Shown here: in pieces, positions 1-7,757 of the stretch
Layout of the letters: each line of letters begins with the position of its first letter
Position numbering within the stretch: the first letter of the stretch is position 1
Source: a virus
DNA: 40,435 nt
Virus record (IMG/VR): IMGVR_UViG_3300046674_000357
Span: 1-40,435 of that record
Reading direction: 5' to 3' (one strand)
Position numbers and translations under genes: made by a program
Notes under the pieces: model-generated
What the model saw: the letters and a program-made list of their open reading frames with translations, nothing else
The model's database searches: none
Told to the model about the DNA's origin: nothing

Positions 1-127
1 GCTCGCCGCGCGCTGCGCCTTGTCTACCGAACCCGCCGCGGCATGGCGCCCGTCTACGCGACCAGCGCCCTCGCCCTGAGCGGCAGCGTCCTGTCCACGG
101 CCCCGGACGGCTGGAAGACCGCCGTTG
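1..127. repeat. Contig-end overlap, copy 1 (identical to 40309-40435)
   Basis: Bases 1-127 are identical to 40309-40435. Joining them restores the translocase frame exactly, so the element is circular at about 40,308 bp. A length of 127 equals a common maximum assembly k-mer, so the repeat is best read as assembly overlap. Confidence 0.93.
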
Positions 128-1914
128 CCGCAACCGTCACCAGCGCGGCCATCACTACCGCCTGGGGGCGCTGGGAGGGCCGCGTCGGTAAGAAGCGTCT
201 CCGCAAGCGGCTGCCGGCCCGCAACGACTTCATCGCCGCCGTGTCCGCCGCCACCAGCGGAGGCGGGCTCGTCACCGCCATGGCCGCCACCGGCGGCGTT
301 CAGGTCGGCGACAGCCCCTTCCCGGCGCTCCTTGTCGCCTGGGGCCTTGGCCACGGCGTCTACTGGTGGCGCCGAGGCCGGCGCACAGCAGCCCCCGTCC
401 TCGACCTCACCGAGCAGATGAAGGCCTGGCAGGAGAACGTCGCCAGCTCCGACGGCTCCCTGCCGAACTCGAAGCTGGTCGACGTCGTCACCACCGACTA
501 CGGCTGGACCGGCGTCATCGTCCTGAACAAGGGCAACTGGCGCCGCGCCGTGTCGGCCATGAACGACATCGCCGGTGACCTCGACCTGCCCGAAGAGATG
601 CTCCAGATCGAGAAGGCCGTCGGGAAGTCCGCCCGTCGCGCGATCATCGCCGTCTTCGACCGCAACCCGCTGCAGAAGGGCACCGACCACCCGGGCCCGC
701 AGATCCTCGACATGGCGACCGGCCAGGCCAAGGTCGGCATCTTCTACGACGGCGCCCCCGCGCACTACGCCTTCTGGAAGCCGTCCGGGCCCGTCCACTC
801 CGTCGTCTACGGCGCCACCGACGGCGGCAAGAGCCGCTTCCTCGACATGCTGCTGGGCACGGAGCGCCACAACGGGATCGTCTCGTGGGTGTGCGACCCG
901 CAGGGCGGACAGTCGCTACCGCGTTGGCGGGAGTCGGTCGACTGGTACGAGGACACCGCCCAGGGCGGACTCGCCATGCTCTACGAGGTTCGCAAGATCA
1001 TGTATGAGCGTTCGGCCCGCTACTCGCTGATGGAGTTCATCGACGACAAGGGGCGCAAGCTCCGCGGCCGGGACCACTTCGTCGTCGGCGACCCTGACCC
1101 GCTGATCTCCGTCACCATCGACGAGGCCCACCGCGTCCTCAAACTGGCCGGCGCCGTCGACCTCGTCTTCGAGATCGTGCTCATGGCTCGCAAGTGCGGC
1201 ATCAAATTGCGGCTCGTCTTCCAGGGCCCCAAGGCCAACTACTACGGCTCCGGCCCCGAGAGCACCGACATCCGCGAGCAGCTCCAGAGTGGCAACACCG
1301 TCATGTTCCGTACCGCCTCCAGCCTCACCGACTCCATTGGCCTGCCCGGCTGGGACATCAACCCCAGCCAGCTGCCCATGTACTGGCCCGACAAGACCAG
1401 CACGGCCGGCCTCGGATACATCAAGGGCCCCGACAACCGGCAGGCGATGTTCCGCGCCCACTTCGACCGTGACCCCGCCCACTGGGCCACCACCGGCGAC
1501 ACCCCGACCATCGAAGGCTCCGCCGCCGCGTGCACCGGCAAGGCCTACACCGAGCGCCTCGACCGGCTCGCCGCACGCCTCCGCGGGGACACCGTCACCC
1601 TGCCCGACGACGCCATCCCCGCCGCCCCTGTCGCCGCGTCCGGCCGTGACCCGATCGCTGCTGCCGCCGCCGCCATCGAAGCCGAAGCGCCGGTCGGCAC
1701 GGACGAGAAGATCGCCGCGTTCCTCGCCGAGCGAGGCCGCCCCGTCGGCCGCAACACGATCGCGCAGGAGACCCGCCTCACCCTGTCCGCGGTGAAGAAC
1801 GCCCTCACCCGGCTCAAGACGAAGGGCCTCGCCGTCGACGTCGAACGCGGCGTCTGGTCCCACCCCGACCACGCCGACACGGTCATCGACGCCGCCGAAC
1901 TTGCCGCCGCCTAG
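1..1914 (+). CDS. TraB/FtsK-like DNA translocase, 3' part (gene begins at 40189)
   Basis: Likely the conjugative double-stranded-DNA translocase of a Streptomyces-type Tra system, a membrane-anchored hexameric ATPase. The frame is open from base 1; joined to 40189-40435 across the circle it gives a protein of about 677 residues. The N-terminus is basic, then come two hydrophobic stretches. A P-loop GATDGGKS lies near full-length residues 311-318 and a Walker B LISVTIDEAH near 408-417. The C-terminus is a winged-helix-like segment (about 80 residues, with NTIAQETRLTLSAVKNAL), the place where TraB/FtsK proteins read their DNA recognition repeats. The internal ATG at 43 has no Shine-Dalgarno and is not the start. 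Two small genes follow on the same strand. A chromosomal-type FtsK role is less likely given the length and neighbours. Confidence 0.85.
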   Translation, partial: ARRALRLVYRTRRGMAPVYATSALALSGSVLSTAPDGWKTAVAATVTSAAITTAWGRWEGRVGKKRLRKRLPARNDFIAAVSAATSGGGLVTAMAATGGVQVGDSPFPALLVAWGLGHGVYWWRRGRRTAAPVLDLTEQMKAWQENVASSDGSLPNSKLVDVVTTDYGWTGVIVLNKGNWRRAVSAMNDIAGDLDLPEEMLQIEKAVGKSARRAIIAVFDRNPLQKGTDHPGPQILDMATGQAKVGIFYDGAPAHYAFWKPSGPVHSVVYGATDGGKSRFLDMLLGTERHNGIVSWVCDPQGGQSLPRWRESVDWYEDTAQGGLAMLYEVRKIMYERSARYSLMEFIDDKGRKLRGRDHFVVGDPDPLISVTIDEAHRVLKLAGAVDLVFEIVLMARKCGIKLRLVFQGPKANYYGSGPESTDIREQLQSGNTVMFRTASSLTDSIGLPGWDINPSQLPMYWPDKTSTAGLGYIKGPDNRQAMFRAHFDRDPAHWATTGDTPTIEGSAAACTGKAYTERLDRLAARLRGDTVTLPDDAIPAAPVAASGRDPIAAAAAAIEAEAPVGTDEKIAAFLAERGRPVGRNTIAQETRLTLSAVKNALTRLKTKGLAVDVERGVWSHPDHADTVIDAAELAAA

Positions 1915-1939
1915 CCCTCACCGACTGAAGGAGATTGCG

Positions 1940-2194
1940 ATGCTCTTCGATCCACCCAAGTACGAGTGGGAAGCCGCCACTGTCCGCGAGGCCCTGGAGT
2001 ACCTGGAAGCCGCCAAGGACATGATCGACGCCCATATGGCCAGCTTGGCGCCCGGCACGCAGGGTCGCATGGAGCGCGAGCGGCGCACGCCGATCAAGCT
2101 GACGCTCCAGCTGGACCTGGGACCCCTCGTGCAGTGCATCAATGACCGCCGGACCGTTGAAGCCCTCACCGCCGAAATCGACGACCTGAACTGA
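1940..2194 (+). CDS. Small acidic protein downstream of tra
   Basis: An 84-residue protein that I do not recognise. The start at 1940 is chosen over an upstream ATG at 1901 because GAAGGAG (1927-1933) sits seven bases before it and because it clears the stop of the translocase. The sequence is predicted helical (EAATVREALEYLEAAKDMID) with no membrane segment, cysteines or known motif. It lies 25 bp behind the translocase on the same strand and is followed by a small membrane protein, so it is probably co-transcribed with the transfer genes. An accessory or regulatory role in transfer is inference from position only. Confidence 0.7.
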   Translation: MLFDPPKYEWEAATVREALEYLEAAKDMIDAHMASLAPGTQGRMERERRTPIKLTLQLDLGPLVQCINDRRTVEALTAEIDDLN

Positions 2195-2232
2195 CCATGC
2201 CGCGCCATTTGGTCCGAAAGGAGACCCAGACC

Positions 2233-2730
2233 ATGCACGCACAGCCTGAGCCCACCGACCGGGCCGAAGTACAGAAGCTCGTCAGCGCCGTCGAGGCCGC
2301 ACTCGTCCAGGAGATGCAGACGGCGATCCGCATCGACCACCCCGACGTTCCGTCCTGGCAGGACGGCCCCCGCATCGGCACCACTCCGCCCGTACAGCAG
2401 CCGGGCCGGCCCGCCATGTCCCCGCGAGCAACCGATGCCAGTGTCCTCATGCTGGCCGGGGGCGGTATGTCTTTCCTCGTCTGCGGCGGCATTGCGCTTG
2501 TCATGTGGGCGTCCCAGAGCGCCGACCCCGTCGTCTGCGGCATCGTCTTCGGCGCCCCCACGGCGCTCGCCCTCGCGCTCGGCCGGCTTTTCGGACGGGC
2601 CAAAGCCGCCATCGAGGCGGCCCCGGCTCCGGTTCACCACCACTACAACGGCGACGTTCACCAGGACCAGCGGAGCATGGAGAGCAAGAACTACGGCGTC
2701 ATCGCCAACACTCGCAACCAGATCAGCTGA
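2233..2730 (+). CDS. Small two-span membrane protein, Spd-like by context
   Basis: A 165-residue protein. The start at 2233 is preferred to 2197 because AAAGGAG (2217-2223) lies nine bases upstream. The middle holds two hydrophobic segments (about residues 72-92 and 96-114) around SVLMLAGGGMSFLVCGGIAL. The C-terminus is polar, His/Gln/Asn-rich (HHHYNGDVHQDQRS). Streptomyces conjugative elements usually carry small membrane 'spread' (Spd) proteins next to tra; this gene fits that class by place and topology but I have no sequence proof. It is the last gene of the plus-strand transfer block and ends at a bidirectional terminator. Confidence 0.7.
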   Translation: MHAQPEPTDRAEVQKLVSAVEAALVQEMQTAIRIDHPDVPSWQDGPRIGTTPPVQQPGRPAMSPRATDASVLMLAGGGMSFLVCGGIALVMWASQSADPVVCGIVFGAPTALALALGRLFGRAKAAIEAAPAPVHHHYNGDVHQDQRSMESKNYGVIANTRNQIS

Positions 2731-2750
2731 TCACCCCGCAACGACGAAAC

Positions 2751-2788
2751 GCCCCCTGCCCGGCCGAGGAATTGGCCGAGCAGGGGGC
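2751..2788. terminator. Bidirectional intrinsic terminator between transfer and late operons
   Basis: A 9-bp GC-rich stem, GCCCCCTGC (2751-2759) with GCAGGGGGC (2780-2788), followed by CTTTG on the plus strand. It sits between converging genes that end at 2730 and 2797, so it can serve both. Confidence 0.8.
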
Positions 2789-2796
2789 TTTGTCGT

Positions 2797-3396
2797 TCAC
2801 GGGTACTGGCGGCGAGTCGGGTCGAGCGCGGGCTGACCGGTCGTGGGAGACGGGTCCGCCGGCGGCTGGGCCGGGGCGTTGTCCCGTCGGCAGACCAGCG
2901 CGTCCGGGTCGTTGGCCGGTGGCTGCAGGCTGTAGCCGTCAGGGCAGGTCTGACCGTTCGTACCGTCGCGGCCGTCCTTCCCGTCGGCGCCGGCCGGGCC
3001 TGGTTCGCCCTGCGGTCCGGGAGGGCCAGCGACACCAGCCTGCCCGGGTGCGCCAGTCTGGCTGACCCCGGCCACACCGTCGGCGCCGTCCTCCCCGGCC
3101 GCCCCCGTCTTGCCGGGGGAACCTGACGGACCGGGCGGCCCCGTGGGGCCAGGATCGCCCTGCTGTCCGGGCGGGCCCGTGACGCTGGCACCGGGCTGCC
3201 CACGGGATCCAGGCGGGCCGGCGACCGGTGTGCCGCCGAGCTGCTGCACCTGCCGGGCCAACTGGTCCCGGGCCACGTTGGAGTTGCGCAGGTCGCTGGA
3301 CAGCTGGCTGACCTGCCACCAGAAGAACGCCGCGAGTGCGGCGGCCAGGCACCAGGCGAGCAGGGCCATTGGGTCGCGGCGGGGGGTTTTGTGCAT
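2797..3396 (-). CDS. Collagen-like, membrane-anchored protein at the end of the late operon
   Basis: A 199-residue protein with an N-terminal transmembrane or signal-anchor segment ([18 protein letters not shown], about residues 10-27), a short heptad-like linker ([20 protein letters not shown]), then about 90 residues of Gly-X-Y repeats ([16 protein letters not shown]), and a C-terminal Cys pair region. Gly-X-Y stretches form collagen triple helices and in phages are known from tail fibres. Here the N-terminal anchor and the place right after a holin-like gene make a membrane or envelope location as likely as a virion one. The start overlaps the preceding stop by one base (TGATG), which suggests translational coupling. 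Confidence 0.8.
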   Translation of the reverse strand: MHKTPRRDPMALLAWCLAAALAAFFWWQVSQLSSDLRNSNVARDQLARQVQQLGGTPVAGPPGSRGQPGASVTGPPGQQGDPGPTGPPGPSGSPGKTGAAGEDGADGVAGVSQTGAPGQAGVAGPPGPQGEPGPAGADGKDGRDGTNGQTCPDGYSLQPPANDPDALVCRRDNAPAQPPADPSPTTGQPALDPTRRQYP

Positions 3397-3704
3397 CAGA
3401 CCCCCCGGTTCGCGTTGAACAGCTGAATGGCGAGCAGCAGTACCGGAACGATGAGGCTGAAGAAGATCAGCCGCCGGTCGTTCTGGCGCTGCCGTTCCTT
3501 CTCGGCGGCCTGTTCCTCGAGCTTGGCGACCCTGCCGACCACGGCGGTGTGCCGTTCGTCCTGTGCCTGCTGGCCGAGGCGCACGATCTCCGCGTCGGCC
3601 TTCTTGTCCGTAAGAGACACGACACCGTGGATGTCCTCTTTCAGGTCCTGGCGCACGTCTTCCAAGCGGCGAACGACTTCACCGATCGTCGGCTCATCAG
3701 CCAT
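3396..3704 (-). CDS. Holin-like / XhlA-like membrane protein
   Basis: A 102-residue protein with a long charged coiled-coil N-terminus (about residues 1-80, rich in Glu, Lys, Asp and Arg) and one C-terminal hydrophobic segment, [18 protein letters not shown] (about 79-96). That is the topology of XhlA-type and other phage lysis-associated membrane proteins. It lies at the distal end of the late operon, the usual lysis position. GGAG stands six bases before the ATG at 3704. No endolysin neighbours it, so the holin call rests on topology and place only. Confidence 0.55.
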   Translation of the reverse strand: MADEPTIGEVVRRLEDVRQDLKEDIHGVVSLTDKKADAEIVRLGQQAQDERHTAVVGRVAKLEEQAAEKERQRQNDRRLIFFSLIVPVLLLAIQLFNANRGV

Positions 3705-3748
3705 AGGTGACTCCGTTCAACGAGGCGCGGGTGCCTCCAGACATGACG

Positions 3749-3773
3749 AAAGCCCCGGCCATCAGCGCGGGGC
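3749..3773 (-). terminator. Weak intrinsic terminator after the 3791-4033 gene
   Basis: GCCCCG (3752-3757) pairs with CGGGGC (3768-3773); on the minus strand the stem is followed by TTTCGT. It could partly separate the fibre genes from the holin-like pair. Confidence 0.5.
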
Positions 3774-3790
3774 GTCAGTGTGCGGGTGGA

Positions 3791-4033
3791 TCAGGAAACT
3801 TCGGGCTGCGGGTCGAGGAGCTCAGCAGTCAGGAGCCGCATGTCGTGGCGGCACTTGGCGCAGATGATCCGGACGATCCCGTTATTCGAGTAGCACTGGG
3901 CGAACTCGAAGACCTTGAGGTAGTTCACGCAAGTCTCGGTGTCGTCCCGTGCCGTGACCTTGTAGTACAGGTACGGCTGGAAGACGGGCGGGTCCGGGTC
4001 CGGCTCGGGGGTCGGCTCGGGTTCTGTGGTCAT
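3791..4033 (-). CDS. Small Cys-containing protein next to the tail fibre gene
   Basis: An 80-residue unknown. The start at 4033 gives a 4-bp ATGA overlap with the fibre gene; an upstream in-frame ATG at 4051 would overlap further and lacks support. The N-terminus is an acidic Glu-Pro/Asp-Pro repeat. The C-terminal half has a CAKC motif plus two more cysteines (TCVNYL, AQCYSN), which could bind one metal ion. It is translationally coupled to the fibre gene, so a virion or fibre-accessory role is possible but unproven. Confidence 0.65.
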   Translation of the reverse strand: MTTEPEPTPEPDPDPPVFQPYLYYKVTARDDTETCVNYLKVFEFAQCYSNNGIVRIICAKCRHDMRLLTAELLDPQPEVS

Positions 4034-4767
4034 TGTCCGATCGCCATCCAATGCACTCCGGTTGTGGTGGTATTTGCGCGGGTCAGCCAGATCGTGAGTC
4101 CGGTCGCGTCCACGGCGGACACGCCGACCCCGAGCACGGTGGTGCCGGGAACCGAGGTGACGGCGGTGGCCTGGGCTGTGAACGTGGTGCCGGCCAGGGC
4201 GAACCCGCCCACGGTCACCGATGTCGGGGTGTTCGCGGCGGACGGGGTGATGTTCACCGTCCCGAAGGCGAAATTCCCCGCGTTGAGGAGTCCACCGACG
4301 TTCATGACGTCCGCCGTGACTGTGACTTCGGAGTCGGCGGTCGTAAGCCCCGTCGCGGAGTACATATTGATCATCGCGGCGGAGTTTTCCGGGGCGTTGC
4401 CGGAGGAGATCAGCAGCTCGAACAGGGTCTCGTCGATCTGGCTGAACCCCACCCGGCCCTCATCCTGGGTCTGGGTGACGCCGCGGACGCCGAAGCACAT
4501 GTCGCCGGCGGCGAGGGCGGCGTAGTACTCGGCCGCGTCCCGGGTGTCGTACACGGCCACGGCAGCCATGCCCCGGTCGTCCCAGTCCGCGGCCATCTCC
4601 GCCAGGGTGTTGCCGTCGTCGTCAGTGAGCGTCAGCCCGCCCGTGTTGAACGCCGTGTGCCCGGCCCGTTTCGAGGCGCGAAGCTCCCGGATTTCCCGGC
4701 GGAGCTGGGCGACCTGGCGGGCGAGCGTCGTGATGTCGGGTGGTAGCTGATCGAGCTGTCGGGCCAT
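4030..4767 (-). CDS. Tail fibre / minor tail protein with receptor-binding-like C-terminus
   Basis: A 245-residue protein with an N-terminal coiled coil (LARQVAQLRREIRELRASK, about residues 16-34), a middle region of short beta-rich segments, and a C-terminal beta-rich domain containing NITPSAANTPTSVTV. This resembles the C-terminal modules of trimeric fibre proteins of actinobacteriophages. The gene is the last large tail gene and follows two other distal tail genes by one-base or four-base overlaps. Binding to host envelope is inferred from layout; no receptor can be named. Confidence 0.75.
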   Translation of the reverse strand: MARQLDQLPPDITTLARQVAQLRREIRELRASKRAGHTAFNTGGLTLTDDDGNTLAEMAADWDDRGMAAVAVYDTRDAAEYYAALAAGDMCFGVRGVTQTQDEGRVGFSQIDETLFELLISSGNAPENSAAMINMYSATGLTTADSEVTVTADVMNVGGLLNAGNFAFGTVNITPSAANTPTSVTVGGFALAGTTFTAQATAVTSVPGTTVLGVGVSAVDATGLTIWLTRANTTTTGVHWMAIGQ

Positions 4768-5849
4768 CAGGAGTCCTCCACGAGGATCGGTGAGATGCGG
4801 TCCTGGCCGGGGTCGAGTGACCAGGACCAGCAGCGGGCCACTGTGGTGGCACCGTTGGGGTGCCGCGGTGAGCGGGTGATCTCGATGCGGATGCTGTCGC
4901 CCAGGCCGAAGTCGGCGATGGCGCGCGGTGCCCGGGAGGCGACGGCCTCAACGGTCCAGACGGTGGCGCCGGCGCGGGTGACGGCGAGTTCCTCGAGGGC
5001 GTGGGCGGTGAGCTGGTCGGGGTCGGTGAGCCCGTCGGCCGGTGTGTAGCGGTGCTCCCATCGGCAGTACCCGGCGGCCAGCAGTTCGTCGGCGGTGACC
5101 AGCTGGGAGCGCAGCCGGGCGGTGCCCTCGCCCTCGCCGGAGGCCAGCACGCTGGTGGCGCCCTTGCCCTCTTCGTAGGACTCGCTGAGCGTGTAGCTGG
5201 AGATCGAACCAGGCAGGTCGAAGATGGGTTCGGGGTTCGAGGTGACCGTGCCGATCTGCGGGCGTACCCGGATCGGCAGGACGAACCCGGTGCGGCTGCT
5301 GTTCCACGCGGTGTCGACAGTCCACTCGGGTCCGCCGCCCGCGGTGAGCTCCTGCCACACAGACAGGATGGTCCGGTCGTCGCCGTCGCCGACGCTGTAC
5401 GTGCCCAGCATTCCGGTCGGGGGGGCGTCGAACTGGAACGGCGGTGCGTCCACGAGGAGCGGGGCCCCGGTCTGGGTGAAGAGGACCGCCTGGTCCACGC
5501 CGAACTGGGAGACGGGCGCCGTGTACCGGCGGTCGAAATACGCCTCCGGGGTGGCGCCGCCCAGCTCCACCGTCGGCGCCGAACCGCCCGCCCGGGTCAG
5601 GGTCAGCCAGGCACCGATCGGCAGGTCCGTGGCCCGGTCAACGGGGACGAGCATCGTGCGCCCGGGCGTGGTCGCCGCTTCCCACTCGCGGGGTGCCCCG
5701 TCCAGGGCCAGCGACATGGTGGCCGTGGTGGACGCGCCGAGCTTGCGGGACAGGGTCGGGGAGGCGATGGCCTGCAGCTGCTCGATGATCTGCCCGGACC
5801 GGAGATCGCACCCGTACCAGTCCAGCTCGACAGGCCGGCCGCGGGTCAT
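4767..5849 (-). CDS. Gp37-like minor tail protein (ReqiPepy6 Gp37 type)
   Basis: A 360-residue tail-tip protein. The start at 5849 forms an ATGA overlap with the preceding gene; a longer frame from 5927 would run back into it. The N-terminus (ELDWYGCDLRSGQIIEQLQA) and the following beta-rich part with the segment PTVELGGATPEAYFDRRYTA resemble the siphovirus Gp37-like family of tail-tip/baseplate proteins common in actinobacteriophages. It would sit between the distal tail protein and the fibre. Family assignment is from memory of the pattern and has not been checked by profile search. Confidence 0.7.
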   Translation of the reverse strand: MTRGRPVELDWYGCDLRSGQIIEQLQAIASPTLSRKLGASTTATMSLALDGAPREWEAATTPGRTMLVPVDRATDLPIGAWLTLTRAGGSAPTVELGGATPEAYFDRRYTAPVSQFGVDQAVLFTQTGAPLLVDAPPFQFDAPPTGMLGTYSVGDGDDRTILSVWQELTAGGGPEWTVDTAWNSSRTGFVLPIRVRPQIGTVTSNPEPIFDLPGSISSYTLSESYEEGKGATSVLASGEGEGTARLRSQLVTADELLAAGYCRWEHRYTPADGLTDPDQLTAHALEELAVTRAGATVWTVEAVASRAPRAIADFGLGDSIRIEITRSPRHPNGATTVARCWSWSLDPGQDRISPILVEDS

Positions 5850-6880
5850 GCGACCGGTTCCACGCCGAGCTGCCCGGACGTGGTGAACGTCTGCGTGCCG
5901 ACGGTGCCGACGCTGGACACGTACCACTGGGGTGTCAGGGTCACGGATGCGCCGGGCGTCATGCCGGTGACGAGGACCCGCCGGGTGGCGTAGGTGCGGC
6001 CACCAGCAGCGGCCACGCCGTTCTCAGCGTTGGCGGCCATCGTGTAGCCGCCGCTCGCACGCCAGACCACCCACACCGTGCTGGTGGTGGTGATCTGGTT
6101 GTGGACGGCTCCACCGATGGAGATCCATGCCATGCCGGACGGTGGCACCGTGAACGTGAGCGGCGGCCACTGGGCGCCACTGAAGTCCGTGAACGTTGCG
6201 GTGACCGGGTACGTCGTCGGGTTCGCCAACTGCTTCGAGACCTGCGGGTCGTACTTCAGGTACCGCCACTCGGTGCCGGTCCAGCGTCGCAGCCCGTCTC
6301 CGGAGTCCCACAGCTGTCCGGTGTACGGGGCGGTCGGGGCAACCGAGCCGACGGTGAGCCCGCCGGCCGCCGCGGTGTACGCGCGGGTCGCGGTCGACAC
6401 CGAGGGCGAACCGCTGCCGCTCTTCGGGACGCTGATCGTGGCGAGCACGATGTACGACGGATCGGCGGGGGTCGGGGCGACCGGTGACGCGGCGGCCGTT
6501 CCGGCGAGGTACAGGATGTCTCCGTCCCGGGCGCCGGACGCGTCGGCGTCGGTGTCCCGGATCCGGGCGTACACCAGGTCCACCCGGGGGTTCGTCGCGT
6601 TCGCGGCGGTCAGGGTCCTGGTGACGGAGGCGTCGTTGTAGAAGAGGTACGGCCCCTGGACCGCACTGGAGCCGCCCTGGACCACGCCGGCCCCGGCGGT
6701 GATGGTGATGGTGGACCCGGCCACGGATACGGCGAGACCGCCGCCGGGACGTACGCCAGCTTGGACCTGCAGGCCGCCCGCCCCGGGGGACAGGAGTGCG
6801 GCCAGCGCCTGGCGGAACGACTGCGACGCGTAGGAGGGGCTGCCGGCTGAGGCATTGATCGGAAACGCGGTGATGGTCAT
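5846..6880 (-). CDS. Baseplate / minor tail protein
   Basis: A 344-residue beta-rich protein. The N-terminus (MTITAFPINASAGSPSYASQ) and a following segment rich in small residues around VSVAGSTITITAGAGVVQGG resemble actinobacteriophage baseplate-upper or minor tail proteins that attach fibres. The middle carries a LWDSGDGLRRWTGTEWRYL segment often seen in such proteins. It lies 7 bp after the distal tail gene and overlaps the Gp37-like gene. Fibre-like role by position and composition. Confidence 0.7.
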   Translation of the reverse strand: MTITAFPINASAGSPSYASQSFRQALAALLSPGAGGLQVQAGVRPGGGLAVSVAGSTITITAGAGVVQGGSSAVQGPYLFYNDASVTRTLTAANATNPRVDLVYARIRDTDADASGARDGDILYLAGTAAASPVAPTPADPSYIVLATISVPKSGSGSPSVSTATRAYTAAAGGLTVGSVAPTAPYTGQLWDSGDGLRRWTGTEWRYLKYDPQVSKQLANPTTYPVTATFTDFSGAQWPPLTFTVPPSGMAWISIGGAVHNQITTTSTVWVVWRASGGYTMAANAENGVAAAGGRTYATRRVLVTGMTPGASVTLTPQWYVSSVGTVGTQTFTTSGQLGVEPVA

Positions 6881-6887
6881 GCGTGCC

Positions 6888-7745
6888 TCACATCCAGGCG
6901 GATCGGTAGGTGACGGTCAGGGTGGCGGCGGCCGAGTAGGCGCCTGCTCGGAATGCGAGGTTGGAGGCGCCGGGCTGCAGCACCGGCCACGTGCCGGTGG
7001 TCAGTGAGCGCCTGGACGCGACGCTGTTGTAGTAGGCGGTGTGCGCGTCGCAGTCGAGGTCCAGCCAGTCCCCCGCGTCGATGTCCCCGGCGTACAGCAG
7101 GGAGGCCGACGTGCCGTCCGGCCCCGTCACCGAGACGAGCGGCTGGGACACCGGGCCCGCGATCCGCAGCAGCGGGCGGGCGTCAATCGATCCGGCGTTG
7201 ACGACGGTGGTATCTCCGGCGACCACGGCGGCGTCGATCGTCGTGGGCAGCGTGAGCGGGAACGTGAGGCCCCCGGTCACGGTGGGCAGCCGCAGGACGG
7301 TCACGGTGTCTGTCGTGGCGTACAGCCGTGGGTCGGCGGCCGTGACCAGGACGCTGTACGTCGCCACGGTGTCCGTCACGTACTTGATGAGGATCCGCCC
7401 GGACCGGCGGACCACAGCCTGCTTCGGCACCGTCTCCATCACCGTGAGCACGGTCCCCATGAGGGGCAGTGCCCGCAGCTGGTCGATGGCGCCGTCGAGC
7501 GTGGCCCGGTCCGGTGCCTGGATCGAACCGCCCAGGGTGATGGGCCGTTCGCCGAGATACACCGGACTGGCCCACGACCCGTGGTCCGCTTCCCGCGGCT
7601 GGGACTCGGCCCGCACATCCGGGGAATCCCAGCCGTCGATCTCCTGCAGGCGCCACGCGACGCCCTGCGCGTCGACGGAGCCGAGCGGCAGGGCGCCGAG
7701 CGTGGCGCCCAGCCCGCCCAGCGTCTGGCCTGGTGCGTATGTCAT
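6888..7745 (-). CDS. Distal tail protein (Dit / siphovirus-type tail component)
   Basis: A 285-residue protein that follows the tape measure gene, the usual place for the hub protein at the tail tip. The N-terminal half (WRLQEIDGWDSPDVRAESQP, then GSWASPVYLGERPITLGGSI) matches the Dit pattern: a ring-forming domain with an RPITL-like strand. The C-terminal half is beta-rich (galectin-like in known Dits). It is separated from the tape measure gene by 12 bp. Confidence is high for tail-tip component and moderate for the exact Dit label. Confidence 0.78.
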   Translation of the reverse strand: MTYAPGQTLGGLGATLGALPLGSVDAQGVAWRLQEIDGWDSPDVRAESQPREADHGSWASPVYLGERPITLGGSIQAPDRATLDGAIDQLRALPLMGTVLTVMETVPKQAVVRRSGRILIKYVTDTVATYSVLVTAADPRLYATTDTVTVLRLPTVTGGLTFPLTLPTTIDAAVVAGDTTVVNAGSIDARPLLRIAGPVSQPLVSVTGPDGTSASLLYAGDIDAGDWLDLDCDAHTAYYNSVASRRSLTTGTWPVLQPGASNLAFRAGAYSAAATLTVTYRSAWM

Positions 7746-7757
7746 GCGGACCTCCCC

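Noticed and set aside
1-127. Terminal direct repeat as a biological phage end (cos or terminal redundancy)
   Set aside because: It lies inside a coding gene that becomes continuous on joining, and 127 bases is a common assembly overlap.
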